This document shows, one piece after another, positions 18,490 to 27,389 of a stretch of DNA of 36,300 bases. The notes below the pieces were generated by a model, which had not been told where the DNA came from, did no database searches, and was given only the letters and a program-made list of their open reading frames with translations. A program made the translations under genes and the position numbers. Source of the DNA: Rheinheimera lutimaris (GTDB lineage Bacteria; Pseudomonadota; Gammaproteobacteria; Enterobacterales; Alteromonadaceae); NCBI RefSeq assembly GCF_013283795.1, contig NZ_JABSOD010000005.1:236715-273014 (forward strand), given 5' to 3'. Numbering within the stretch: the first letter of the stretch is position 1; every line of letters begins with the position of its first letter.

Positions 18490-20700
18490 TTAATCTGCAA
18501 TAGCGCAACTGGCTGCAGAACCATAAGGATTTGCCGGCGGACGTGAGTTCTCATCCGTAATATCTTCAGATGATACCGGTAAGCTATAAACACGATGCGC
18601 TACGTTTTCTGTACCGGCTGCGAAACCTGATACTTGTAGCCGGACATCTAACCAGCCACCCACATCCTGCGGATAAGTGATCACAAATTCAGCTATACCA
18701 GTATCATTCGCAGTTACTGTGCCGGGCACTGCAACCGGGTTACCCGGAGTCAAAATGCCGTCAGCATTAATATCTTCACCAGCGTCCAGAACCCCGTTTA
18801 AGTTAGCATCTTCATTGACACAATTAACCGGATTACCAAAGCCATCAACTACTGAGACCTGAGTGGCCCAAGATTTAAAGGCGGCAGGGGCAGGAGGAGA
18901 TTCTACCCAAACGCCCTTCCGGTAGGCTACCGGAGATACTGCAACGTTAAGCGCTTGATTCGCCACCGGATTGCCTGAGCTGTCCGTAACAATAATAGAA
19001 AACTGTTTTGAATAAGTGCTGTCTGATGGCTTCGTTATTGTATTGCCCGTGCCAAACCGGAAAAACAAGCTTCTGTCACCGACAGCAATATTTGCTTCAT
19101 CAAAAATAGCGTTGTTATCTTCCAGTGCGGCTTTAACAACCAAATTCAGGCCATTGACACCTGCGCCGGTTGTATTATCCGCAGTAAACACCGTCGAGGC
19201 GATACCTTGTGAATTTGTATCAGCTGTACCTGTGCTAATAACACCACCTGCAGCATTATCTACAGAAAATACTACGGTCTGATTTTTTACCGGGTTATTA
19301 TTGGCGTCTCGTACTATGGCACGGATAGCACTGGATTCACCCGCCCCCACTTGAGTCGGAAAAGCCTGAGCCTCAATCTTAGTCGGATTAACCGCAACAA
19401 ACTCTACGACCTTTTTAGCACTGACTGCACCGGCACCGGTTCCGCCGGTGGCACTAATAGTTGCAAGCCCGGCAAACTGCGAGCGAACCACTGTTTGCGC
19501 GCGGCCTGCAGCATCAGTTGTGTCTTGTGCAGTAACATTATTGGCTAAGTTTGCAGCTATATCAGCAATAGCACCGCGGGTGGTATTAAAAGTAACATTT
19601 TCACCGGCATTAGCTGCGCCACTTACCAACCACTCAACATCCAGCGCTTGTGCAGTATTTAAATTGACTTCCAGAACATTATCGCCTTCGTCAACCGCCT
19701 CAAGAAAAGCGAATTCGTCAGGGCTAACATTCAGCGTAACAGAATTAGAAGTACCTAAGGCAGAAACAGTTATTGTGTCAGCGCCCGGATTATCTGCTTC
19801 ATACGTAAAAGTTGCTTTTCCGGCAGCACCGGCAGTTACCGGAGCGCGATTAATTATTGTATTACCCAGAGCCGAAGTAACTTCAACGGTGGTATTGGCA
19901 ATACCGCTGTCATTTGAATCAGTTAGAAACACATCTATAGTAGCTGTGTCGCCCAAAACTACTGAACCCGGGGACGCAATTTCAATCGAAGTACCGATCA
20001 CTGAAATGGTAATCTCAGATGTTTGTTGCTGTACCTTTGCTGTAACAACAATATCACGGTTATTTTTATCAGTTTGTGTGGTCAGTACAGCTCTGACAAT
20101 ACCGTTAACAGTAGTCGTATCAAGCTGATCCAGCTCTCCTGAATCACTGGAGAAAACCACCGGCACACCAGACACCACAACATTACTGCTATCTCTTACT
20201 AATGCAGTTAACTCTACTTTGCCGGATGCTCCTGAACCTAACTGCAATGTATCGGCAATTAAGGTTACGGCACCATCACCGCCTAAAGACACAAAACCTG
20301 CAGCAGCAGTTGCAGATTCATAAGTGGCAGTGACATTACCTGCGCCGCTTCTACTGCCAACTAATAATTGCAAAGACGCGACGCCGGCATCATTAGTTAA
20401 TGCAGTTCCCGCAGCATTACCAAACGTAGCCAGTTGCTCGTCACTCAATGCGAAGTTAATCACTTGGCCTGAAATCACTCCTCCGTTAGTTGCTCTTAAT
20501 GTTGCCGTCAACGTTAAAGGGGTCGCCTGAGCTAAATCTGACGAAGCAGTCCCGCTGGCATCAGCCAACGTCAGGGCTAAACTGTATACCGGTGTATTAC
20601 CACCACCTGTCCCACCATCTGAATCTAAAGTACCGCCGCCGCCGCACGCCGCCAGTGTTGTAACGATTAGCGCAACAAAAAGTTGCCGGATGTTTCGCAT
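18490..20700 (-). CDS. Ig-like (Big-1/invasin-type) repeat lipoprotein
   Basis: A 736-aa predicted surface lipoprotein. The signal MRNIRQLFVALIVTTLAAC gives lipobox Cys19, followed by a glycine-rich linker. The rest consists of about five or six Ig-like repeats of roughly 90-100 residues with Big-1 hallmarks: alternating V/T/A strands and VRDSSNVVVSGVPVVF, VRDANNNPVKNQTVVF and VTDSSGNPVANQALNV segments. An acidic loop near residue 631 (DANLNGVLDAGED, then NADGILTPGN) resembles EF-hand/dockerin-like calcium sites. Such domains are typical of adhesins and surface stalks. No transport partner or catalytic domain is seen. An AGGGAG Shine-Dalgarno precedes the ATG at 20698-20700. Confidence 0.85.
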   Translation of the reverse strand: MRNIRQLFVALIVTTLAACGGGGTLDSDGGTGGGNTPVYSLALTLADASGTASSDLAQATPLTLTATLRATNGGVISGQVINFALSDEQLATFGNAAGTALTNDAGVASLQLLVGSRSGAGNVTATYESATAAAGFVSLGGDGAVTLIADTLQLGSGASGKVELTALVRDSSNVVVSGVPVVFSSDSGELDQLDTTTVNGIVRAVLTTQTDKNNRDIVVTAKVQQQTSEITISVIGTSIEIASPGSVVLGDTATIDVFLTDSNDSGIANTTVEVTSALGNTIINRAPVTAGAAGKATFTYEADNPGADTITVSALGTSNSVTLNVSPDEFAFLEAVDEGDNVLEVNLNTAQALDVEWLVSGAANAGENVTFNTTRGAIADIAANLANNVTAQDTTDAAGRAQTVVRSQFAGLATISATGGTGAGAVSAKKVVEFVAVNPTKIEAQAFPTQVGAGESSAIRAIVRDANNNPVKNQTVVFSVDNAAGGVISTGTADTNSQGIASTVFTADNTTGAGVNGLNLVVKAALEDNNAIFDEANIAVGDRSLFFRFGTGNTITKPSDSTYSKQFSIIVTDSSGNPVANQALNVAVSPVAYRKGVWVESPPAPAAFKSWATQVSVVDGFGNPVNCVNEDANLNGVLDAGEDINADGILTPGNPVAVPGTVTANDTGIAEFVITYPQDVGGWLDVRLQVSGFAAGTENVAHRVYSLPVSSEDITDENSRPPANPYGSAASCAIAD

Positions 20701-20871
20701 GAAAACTCTCCCTAGCTGTTTTTATTATATAGTTTTGTTATTTCTGTATCTTAAACCATTAATCCGGCAAACGTCACAGCAATTTTGAAAAAAAAATTAG
20801 CAGTAGCTGCCTTTCACAAGCCCAACCTGTTAGGCTTAAGCTCATTATAAGTTTACAAATAGTTTGATGTG

Positions 20872-22206
20872 ATGACAGGAAATAAGAAGCTGGGGTTAAC
20901 CGCCCGCATTGTAATAGGTATGGCTGCAGGTATAGCGGTAGGTTTTTTCTTTAAATGGCTGTTAGCCGGTCAGGATGAACGCGTATTGCACCTGCTTGGT
21001 TTAGATATACCATTAAAAGCACTGTTTATTGATGGCCTATTTCATATCGGTGGTGAAATTTTTATAGCCAGCTTAAAAATGCTGGTGGTGCCGCTGGTGT
21101 TTGTTTCTCTGGTCTGTGGTACCTGTTCATTGTCAGACACTTCCAGTTTAGGCCGCCTTGGTGGAAAAACCATAGGTTTGTACCTCATTACTACAGCTAT
21201 TGCCATCAGTCTGGCTATTTTTGCTGCGCTGGTAATTGCTCCGGGTGAAGGCGTGCAAATGCAATCCGACGCTACGTTTAACCCCAGCGAAGCACCGGCA
21301 CTGTCGCAGGTATTTATTAATATTTTTCCCAGCAACCCTATCGAATCCATGGCGAAAGGCAATATGCTGCAAATTATTGTCTTCGCTGTGTTATTTGGTT
21401 TGGCGATGGCAATGAGTGGTAAAACCGGCGAAAGACTGTCAGCAGTATTTACTGATCTTAGCGACGTTATTATGAAGCTGGTTACGCTGTTGATGAACCT
21501 GGCACCTTATGGCGTGTTTTTTCTGATGGCAAAGCTGTTTACTACGTTGGGTTTTGAGACTATCGCCAGTCTGGCAAAGTATTTTGGCGTCGTCATGTGT
21601 GTTTTGCTAATCCATGGTATCGTTAGTTACGGCATTATTCTTAAACTGCTATCCGGACTAAACCCGCTGATTTTTTTCAAAAAAATGCAGGATGCTGCGC
21701 TGTTTGGCTTTAGCACATCCAGCAGCAATGCCACCATGCCGGTAACTATGGAAGCCGTAACCAATAAGTTAGGTGTTAAAAACAGTATTGCCTCTTTCAC
21801 AGTGCCACTGGGTGCCACTATTAATATGGACGGCACAGCCATTATGCAGGGAGTAGCAACAGTATTTATCGCTCAGGTATTTGCTGTCGACCTTACCTTA
21901 GGTGATTATCTGATGGTGGTGCTAACCGCTACTCTGGCGTCTATAGGCACCGCAGGCGTACCCGGCGTTGGCCTTATTATGCTGGCGATGGTGTTGCAAC
22001 AGGTCGGTTTGCCGGTGGAAGGCATCGCACTGATTATCGGCGTAGACCGCTTGTTAGATATGACCCGCACCGCTGTAAATGTTACCGGCGATGCCATGGT
22101 ATCCTGTATTGTCGGTAAAAGTGAAAAGGCGTTTGATCAAGCCGTATTTGACGATGTAAACGCCGGTAGCAAAGAAGAAAATATCGATTTTCACCACCTG
22201 CGCTAA
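20872..22206 (+). CDS. Dicarboxylate/amino acid:cation symporter (DAACS family)
   Basis: A 444-aa polytopic inner-membrane protein that couples Na+ or H+ entry to uptake of glutamate, aspartate or C4-dicarboxylates. Family marks are FHIGGEIFIASLKMLVVPLVF in the first half, the serine-rich re-entrant loop FGFSTSSSNATMPVT, the cation/substrate motif NMDGTAI about residue 318, and VDRLLDMTRTAVNVTGDA with the substrate-binding Asp, Arg, Thr and Asn residues. The arginine in MTRTAVN favours an acidic substrate (glutamate, aspartate or dicarboxylate). The start is ATG at 20872 or GTG at 20869; neither has a clear Shine-Dalgarno. A terminator follows. Confidence 0.93.
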   Translation: MTGNKKLGLTARIVIGMAAGIAVGFFFKWLLAGQDERVLHLLGLDIPLKALFIDGLFHIGGEIFIASLKMLVVPLVFVSLVCGTCSLSDTSSLGRLGGKTIGLYLITTAIAISLAIFAALVIAPGEGVQMQSDATFNPSEAPALSQVFINIFPSNPIESMAKGNMLQIIVFAVLFGLAMAMSGKTGERLSAVFTDLSDVIMKLVTLLMNLAPYGVFFLMAKLFTTLGFETIASLAKYFGVVMCVLLIHGIVSYGIILKLLSGLNPLIFFKKMQDAALFGFSTSSSNATMPVTMEAVTNKLGVKNSIASFTVPLGATINMDGTAIMQGVATVFIAQVFAVDLTLGDYLMVVLTATLASIGTAGVPGVGLIMLAMVLQQVGLPVEGIALIIGVDRLLDMTRTAVNVTGDAMVSCIVGKSEKAFDQAVFDDVNAGSKEENIDFHHLR

Positions 22207-22223
22207 CTCATTTCTCACTAAGT

Positions 22224-22249
22224 AAAAAGCCTGCTGTTGCAGGCTTTTT
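22224..22249. terminator. Bidirectional terminator between the symporter gene and sohB
   Basis: GCCTGC (22229-22234) and GCAGGC (22239-22244) form the stem with loop TGTT, flanked by five A and five T. It lies 17 bp after the symporter stop and 14 bp beyond the sohB stop. Confidence 0.9.
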
Positions 22250-22263
22250 GTTACCTGCTATTG

Positions 22264-23259
22264 CTAACGCAACCAGCTGTGTTGCAGCACTTTTTGCCAC
22301 CACTGCGACACGATATTAGCCGACCCCATACCCACTTTTTCTGCGATACCTTTTTTCAACTGATATTGCACCTGAAATAATCTGCGCTGCGGCAATTGCT
22401 GCTGCATATAGTCATCACTGGTTTGAATGATATCGACCAGTTGCAATGGCAAAGCTTGATAACCAAACCAATGCTCACCGGTGGCGACGGCGTCAATATC
22501 CAACTGTGGCCGGTGATCCTGCACAAACTGTTTGAATAACTGATGTGTTTGTTCCAGCTCGTGTTGGAACTTCTGCCGGCCTTTCTCAGTATTCTCACCA
22601 AATAAGGTTACCGTGCGTTTATACTCACCGGCGGTAAACTGCTCAAAGTCGACGTGGCTTTTTTTCAGCAACTTATTAAAGTTAGGCAATTGCGCGATAA
22701 CACCAATAGAACCAACAATGGCAAAAGGCGCAGCTAAAATCCGGTTGCCAATACAAGCCATCATATAGCCACCACTTGCCGCCACTTTATCTACTGCTAC
22801 CGTTAAGCTGATACCGCCTTTGCGCAAGCGATCCAACTGTGACGCCGCCAGACCATAGCCGTGCACCACGCCACCGCCGCTTTCCAGCCGCAGCAGCACT
22901 TCATCAGCTTTGTCGGCAACCGCCAAGATTGCCGTAACTTCTTCGCGCAAGGCTTCTGCTTCTCTGGCATCCATACTACCGTTGAAGTCAACCACAAATA
23001 AACGCGGCTTGTGCTGATCGCCGGGTTCTGCCTGCGTTTTTCGCCACTTTTTAAATTGCTTTTTATCCAGCAAATGCTGCTGTAACTCTGTAGTTTGCCG
23101 GCGGTACTGTGCGGAAATATCAGTAAATTGCAGCTGGCCTTTTTTCGGCCGCTGTTTACTCAATGCCGCGCCGGCTATCAAACCAATAATTACGGCTACT
23201 GCAACAACAAAGGTTACTACCTTGGCCAGAAATAAACCGTATTCGTATAAAAATTCCAA
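22264..23259 (-). CDS. sohB: Inner-membrane peptidase SohB (family S49)
   Basis: A 331-aa membrane-anchored serine protease of the SppA/SohB family, thought to degrade signal peptides or membrane-associated polypeptides. The N-terminus MEFLYEYGLFLAKVVT matches E. coli SohB (MELLSEYGLFLAK), which fixes the start at a TTG codon (23257-23259) with AGGA seven bases upstream. One membrane helix spans about 13-33. The Ser/Lys dyad is Ser162 in VAASGGYMMAC and Lys214 in TAGEYKRTVTLFGENT. The LRLESGGGVVHGYG segment forms the oxyanion region. Gene order sohB next to yciK, and near topA, resembles E. coli. Confidence 0.96.
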   Translation of the reverse strand: MEFLYEYGLFLAKVVTFVVAVAVIIGLIAGAALSKQRPKKGQLQFTDISAQYRRQTTELQQHLLDKKQFKKWRKTQAEPGDQHKPRLFVVDFNGSMDAREAEALREEVTAILAVADKADEVLLRLESGGGVVHGYGLAASQLDRLRKGGISLTVAVDKVAASGGYMMACIGNRILAAPFAIVGSIGVIAQLPNFNKLLKKSHVDFEQFTAGEYKRTVTLFGENTEKGRQKFQHELEQTHQLFKQFVQDHRPQLDIDAVATGEHWFGYQALPLQLVDIIQTSDDYMQQQLPQRRLFQVQYQLKKGIAEKVGMGSANIVSQWWQKVLQHSWLR

Positions 23260-23310
23260 TATTGTGTCCTCAAAACGATTTTAAGCATTGTAACCAGTTA
23301 TCACAAAAGA

Positions 23311-23334
23311 AAAAGCCCGGCGAGCCGGGCTTTT
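23311..23334 (-). terminator. Terminator of the VolA-like lipase gene
   Basis: GCCCGG (23315-23320) and CCGGGC (23325-23330) form the stem with loop CGAG, flanked by AAAA and TTTT. On the minus strand it is followed by a strong TTTTTCTTTT tract. It separates the lipase gene (stop at 23351) from sohB (start at 23259). Confidence 0.92.
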
Positions 23335-23350
23335 GGTTTGTTACTATGGA

Positions 23351-25741
23351 TTAGTTCGCCGGCGCTAACACTGCCGGATTTGCCACAACCAGAGCAGCGC
23401 CCTGATTTGCAAGGAAAGTAGCAATATGCGTTTGCATTTCCTGAGTGGCAGCACCGCTGCTTGTTGGGTCAAGCAACGAACTATGAGTACCTGCAGTAAA
23501 GCGGGCAATCACATTACCAGCCAGCGCCTGTGGTCCGGCAACGTTGTTAATAGCAGTAGCACCCAACAAGCGGGCGAATGGTTCAGTGCCGCCTAATTGC
23601 ATGCCAACCGTTTGGTTTGGAATTACACGGTCAGAAGTTGCTGAGTTCACATCAGCGCCTATTACCTCTGCAACATATACCGGTGTTTCCGTACTGGCCA
23701 GCAATTGCAGATAGTTATTTGGATCGCCGGCATCTGTAATAGTTTGTGCAGCGAAAGCAAATTGCGCCAAAGTGCCACTGATGGCAGCTTTAACAGGTGC
23801 TGCAGCGCCGTCAATATAAGCATCTATCTGACCTGCAGCGCAGTTAGTAAAAGCTGCAGCATCATCTACGTCATCAAGACAATTAGAATTTCCACCAAGA
23901 TAAGTTAAAAAATCTGGTTTCAACTTTTCAGCTCCCAACACAATACTGGCGCGGATTAGCGCGCCAAAACTGGCTGACTCCAGCAGGAAGTTAGCAACAG
24001 CACCGCCCGGTACGGATAACGCGGCTGATTTCATACGGTATGCCGCATCCATAGCTGTGCCACTTGGCATATTGGCTAATGCTACTGCAGAAGCGCCGGT
24101 AATAGAGCCTAATGACATACCCAGCAATTGCACGTTGGCCGTGTTAAGGTCAAGACCGGTAACATCATTCAGTGCTAACCGCAGTGCCAATGTATCAGCA
24201 ACGCTTTGACGCAAATTGTCGCGGGTAACTAATAAATTAGACAGGTTCATATACACAGTAGCGTTACCGCCCTGAATGTTGCAACCGGTTGAGGCATTAA
24301 TACCAGCAAAACCACGTGAGCCATGCAACGGTTGATCTATTGCTGCCGTAGCAAAACCTGCCTGACTAAGTGCAGCAGTAACGGCCAGCATATTCTCTTT
24401 GCATGAGGTAATACCGTGCGACAGTATAACCACCGGCCAACCATCCGCCGGTGCCGCACCATTCGGCGCTGTCATAATAACGTCAACCGTTTGGTATGAG
24501 TTAACTTTAGGGATCGGATTAAATTTCGTTAAGTGTTTTTGGGTATCTTTACCAAGATCACGTAATTGAATTGACTGATTTGCAGTTAATTGTGCACACA
24601 GGCCATCAGTCACAGATACCGCCGCTGCCGGAATTTCAGTTTCAGGTAGAGACGCTAAAATAGCACCACTGTCACACAGCGCAGTCCAACGTGTCTCTAA
24701 TGGTGCTTTTGGCGCTTCTGCAGTTTGCACACCGAGATAATACGGCAAGTCAACAGTACCGCTATACTCAATGACATTAGCAAACATAGGATTGCCAGAG
24801 ATGCCCGGGCGCCCCACACTGTCAGACAATGCACCTTCATTTGCCACAACTATACTACCGGGATTATAAGGTGAGCCTGCTGCTGCCATCAGTGACTTCA
24901 GTGTAGCCAGTACATCAAGAGTAGATTGTGTTGTCATAGCTGCAGTGTAAACGATAGTGTCTTTATCAACACCTTCAGCGGCCAGTACGTTTTCAAAGCT
25001 GTTAATTAAACCTTGTAAACCGCGTTGTGCAGGGGTGTTCAATGGTAAAGTAGTGATATCTTGTTTCACTAATTCATATGACGTTGACGGTGCCAGTGAA
25101 TTGCCGTTGTCGTCTTGAATTAATGACGTTAATGCAGTGATATAAGTCGTTTTGGCTTTTAAAGGCTTTAAAGGCACAACAACAACATTTTTACCACTGA
25201 CCGTAGTAACAAAATCGACACCAAAGGTAAGTTCAGCCACCACTTTACAGGCAAAGCCACGGTTCGCTGTGGCACAATCTTCATCCGTAGATCTCGGGTC
25301 CTGCATTACCATTTCAAACACACGTACAGCACCGGGTTGCTGAACAGATGCCAAAACTAACTCTGCGCCGCCAATTAGATCAACTTCTATAGGGTACGGA
25401 TGCTGTGTTGACCAACCATCTAAAGCGCCGATTGCTGTGGATGGATCGCTACCGTATTCCGGTGCTTCTAACGGTAAACCCAAGGCATTACGCTCAGATG
25501 GCATATATAAAGTGCCGTCAGTATAGAGTTTGGTACCGTCAGGCAATTCTGCCGGAAATTGGAATAATAAATCATTTGGAACAGATAAGCGTGGTGTGGA
25601 AGCTGCGGGGTCAAACACCACACGGGATAATGGCTTAACGCTACCCTGCTCTTCTTGTTTAATATCATCTAACGATTCGCCACCACACCCGGTTAACCCC
25701 AACGCGAGTGCAACAGCTAAGCTTAGTGCCAGCTTGTTCAT
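23351..25741 (-). CDS. VolA/Pla-1/cef-family extracellular lipase lipoprotein
   Basis: A 796-aa predicted surface lipoprotein. The signal MNKLALSLAVALALGLTGC gives lipobox Cys19, followed by GGES. The N-terminal half (about 35-330, with RVVFDPAASTPRLSVPNDLL and LPDGTLY-like text) matches the bacterial virulence-factor lipase N-terminal domain. The alpha/beta-hydrolase half has WPVVILSHGITSCKENM with the oxyanion HG, the nucleophile Ser543 in LGMSLGS, and a probable catalytic His753 in TAGTHSSLLDP. V. cholerae VolA, of this family, is a surface lysophospholipase that frees fatty acids for uptake. GGGGAG precedes the ATG at 25739-25741. No fadL-type gene is next to it here. The substrate in this organism is inferred. 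Confidence 0.9.
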   Translation of the reverse strand: MNKLALSLAVALALGLTGCGGESLDDIKQEEQGSVKPLSRVVFDPAASTPRLSVPNDLLFQFPAELPDGTKLYTDGTLYMPSERNALGLPLEAPEYGSDPSTAIGALDGWSTQHPYPIEVDLIGGAELVLASVQQPGAVRVFEMVMQDPRSTDEDCATANRGFACKVVAELTFGVDFVTTVSGKNVVVVPLKPLKAKTTYITALTSLIQDDNGNSLAPSTSYELVKQDITTLPLNTPAQRGLQGLINSFENVLAAEGVDKDTIVYTAAMTTQSTLDVLATLKSLMAAAGSPYNPGSIVVANEGALSDSVGRPGISGNPMFANVIEYSGTVDLPYYLGVQTAEAPKAPLETRWTALCDSGAILASLPETEIPAAAVSVTDGLCAQLTANQSIQLRDLGKDTQKHLTKFNPIPKVNSYQTVDVIMTAPNGAAPADGWPVVILSHGITSCKENMLAVTAALSQAGFATAAIDQPLHGSRGFAGINASTGCNIQGGNATVYMNLSNLLVTRDNLRQSVADTLALRLALNDVTGLDLNTANVQLLGMSLGSITGASAVALANMPSGTAMDAAYRMKSAALSVPGGAVANFLLESASFGALIRASIVLGAEKLKPDFLTYLGGNSNCLDDVDDAAAFTNCAAGQIDAYIDGAAAPVKAAISGTLAQFAFAAQTITDAGDPNNYLQLLASTETPVYVAEVIGADVNSATSDRVIPNQTVGMQLGGTEPFARLLGATAINNVAGPQALAGNVIARFTAGTHSSLLDPTSSGAATQEMQTHIATFLANQGAALVVANPAVLAPAN

Positions 25742-25905
25742 AGTTTCTCCCCTATCCTGACTTTATTTTTTATTGCAAAGCAAATAGTTACCTTGCTTAT
25801 TGGAAATCTGTTGTGCTTATAGCCTGTAACAGCTACGACCAGTTAAAGTTAACTCAAACTAAAAGAAATCGCTAGCTGAAAAATACAGTTCCAACGAAGA
25901 AAGGT

Positions 25906-25923
25906 GCAAATTTCATCATTTGC
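25906..25923. promoter_or_regulatory. Short dyad upstream of yciK
   Basis: GCAAAT (25906-25911) and ATTTGC (25918-25923) are perfect inverted repeats with a 6-bp spacer. They lie 42 bp before the yciK start in the 223-bp divergent region shared with the lipase gene. They may be an operator or chance; the region holds no other gene. Confidence 0.3.
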
Positions 25924-25964
25924 GCGTATGCTGGCGCCGTTTTTGCGGCAATAAGTGAGATTTT

Positions 25965-26708
25965 ATGCAAAGTTATCAAGCAGCTAGTGACGCACTCCAA
26001 GATAAAGTGATATTAGTTACCGGTGCCGGCGACGGTATAGGGAAAGAAGCAGCATTAACCTATGCCCGTTATGGTGCCAGCGTCATTCTGTTAGGTAAGA
26101 CTGTTAACAAGCTTACCGCAGTGTATGACGAAATAATCAAAAACGGCGGTAAAGAGCCGGCTATTATCCCGCTCGATCTAAAAGGTGCTACCGCCAAACA
26201 CTATCGTGATATGGCTACCACTATTCAAGCTGAATTCGGTAAATTAGATGGCGTATTACACAATGCCGGTATTTTGGGTGTGCTAAGCCCGTTTGACCAT
26301 ATTGACTTGCCCACGTGGCAGGACATTATGCAAGTGAATGTCACCGCACCTATGCTGATGACTCAGGCATTATTACCGGTACTAAAACTGTCGCCGCATG
26401 CTTCGGTAGTATTTACCTCTTCCGGTGTCGGCCGTAAAGGCCGTGCTTTCTGGGGGCCTTACGCTGTGTCGAAATTCGCCACTGAAGGCTTAATGCAGGT
26501 AATAGCCGATGAATACGATAACAGCAGTATCCGCGTGAATTGCATTAACCCGGGTGCCACCCGCACTAAGATGCGCAGTCGCGCTTACCCGGGCGAAGAT
26601 GTCAATTTATTGAAAACACCGGCTGATTTAATGTGGTTATATCTGTACCTGATGAGTGACGACAGTATTACGGTGAATGGTCAGTCATTAGATGCTCAGC
26701 CCAAATAA
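25965..26708 (+). CDS. yciK: YciK-type short-chain dehydrogenase/reductase
   Basis: A 247-aa cytoplasmic SDR oxidoreductase. The cofactor motif TGAGDGIGKEAA lies at 19-30, the structural NAG at 100-102, and the catalytic Ser152/Ser153, Tyr166 and Lys170 in FTSSGVGRKGRAFWGPYAVSK. NPGATRTKMRSRAYPGE after the active site is characteristic of E. coli YciK and its orthologues. The physiological substrate of YciK is not established. Gene neighbourhood (divergent from the sohB side) agrees with E. coli, although the VolA-like gene intervenes. The stop at 26706-26708 lies within a short duplicated sequence. Confidence 0.93.
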   Translation: MQSYQAASDALQDKVILVTGAGDGIGKEAALTYARYGASVILLGKTVNKLTAVYDEIIKNGGKEPAIIPLDLKGATAKHYRDMATTIQAEFGKLDGVLHNAGILGVLSPFDHIDLPTWQDIMQVNVTAPMLMTQALLPVLKLSPHASVVFTSSGVGRKGRAFWGPYAVSKFATEGLMQVIADEYDNSSIRVNCINPGATRTKMRSRAYPGEDVNLLKTPADLMWLYLYLMSDDSITVNGQSLDAQPK

Positions 26709-26718
26709 TATACCAAGC

Positions 26719-26760
26719 CCAAATAACAAAACCCGGCAGTTGCCGGGTTTTGTTATTTGG
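26719..26760. terminator. Bidirectional terminator with a perfect 20-bp inverted repeat
   Basis: Positions 26719-26738 and 26741-26760 are perfect reverse complements with core CCCGGCA/TGCCGGG and flanks of AACAAAA and TTTTGTT. It lies between the convergent yciK (stop 26708) and the H-NS-like gene (stop 26767). The core stem with TTTTG acts on the plus strand, and the mirror image acts on the minus strand. Confidence 0.9.
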
Positions 26761-26766
26761 CAGCGC

Positions 26767-27294
26767 TTATTTTTTACTCAGAATTTCTTCGCCGTTCGCT
26801 GCCGCCCACTCGTTCCAGGCATCCACTTTAGCGTTAAAGTTCTCTACCGCCTGCGCTGTAGCGTCAGTAATCAGGCTGTCAATTTGCTTAGCATACTTTT
26901 TATCTACTTTTGTCACCGGCACTACGTCAATACCACGGTCTTGCAACCCTTTCTTCATGGTATGAGTGCGTAATAACTGCAATTGACCATTTTCTACATA
27001 AAAGTACTGGCTGTCTTTATTAATTGTTTTGAATTTTGGCTTAGTTGGTCTTTTATCTGAACGTACCGCAGGATCTGCTGATTCAAGCACCATTTCATTA
27101 TTCAGTTTGTAACCCAACTGCTCCAGCGTAAAGCCTTGTGATTTAGCCAATTGCTCCAACTGAGTAATCAACTCGACCTCTTTCTGACGCTCCGCCAGTA
27201 CGCTGTTAAGCGTATCAATTACATCGGTAAGCTTGCCTAAGGTTAGCTCTTTTGCTGCTTTTTTCAATTCGCGCTTTTCTAATAAAATCGACAT
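26767..27294 (-). CDS. H-NS-like protein with an atypical C-terminal region
   Basis: A 175-aa protein starting at the ATG at 27292-27294, which lies 6 bases after AAAGGAG; an ATG two codons earlier directly abuts that site and is less likely. Residues 6-60 form a charged helix-turn-helix stretch (EKRELKKAAKELTLG, then LNSVLAERQKEVELITQLEQLAKSQGF) like the H-NS oligomerisation domain. A basic linker follows (SDKRPTKPKFK, 79-89). Residues 96-121 (QYFYVENGQLQL, MKKGLQDRG) can be laid against the H-NS DNA-binding domain, but the TWTGQGR-type loop is missing. A further 50 helical residues have no H-NS equivalent. This family call is tentative. A role as nucleoid-associated silencer is inference. 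Confidence 0.55.
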   Translation of the reverse strand: MSILLEKRELKKAAKELTLGKLTDVIDTLNSVLAERQKEVELITQLEQLAKSQGFTLEQLGYKLNNEMVLESADPAVRSDKRPTKPKFKTINKDSQYFYVENGQLQLLRTHTMKKGLQDRGIDVVPVTKVDKKYAKQIDSLITDATAQAVENFNAKVDAWNEWAAANGEEILSKK

Positions 27295-27389
27295 TGCCAT
27301 CTCCTTTAATAATTCGTTGTAACAGGATAAGCAATTAACTGCATAAAAGAAAGATATAATAAAGCCTGATCACATTAAAATAATATCAT

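Noticed and set aside
19448..20128. A 226-codon open frame on the plus strand
   Set aside because: It lies antisense within the Ig-like lipoprotein gene. Its translation is a low-complexity S/T/V/A string with no motif, and the opposite frame has a signal peptide, lipobox and clear repeats.
27295..27300. Upstream ATG (27298-27300) as the start of the H-NS-like gene
   Set aside because: It directly follows the AAAGGAG site with no spacing. The ATG at 27292-27294 has a normal 6-base spacing.
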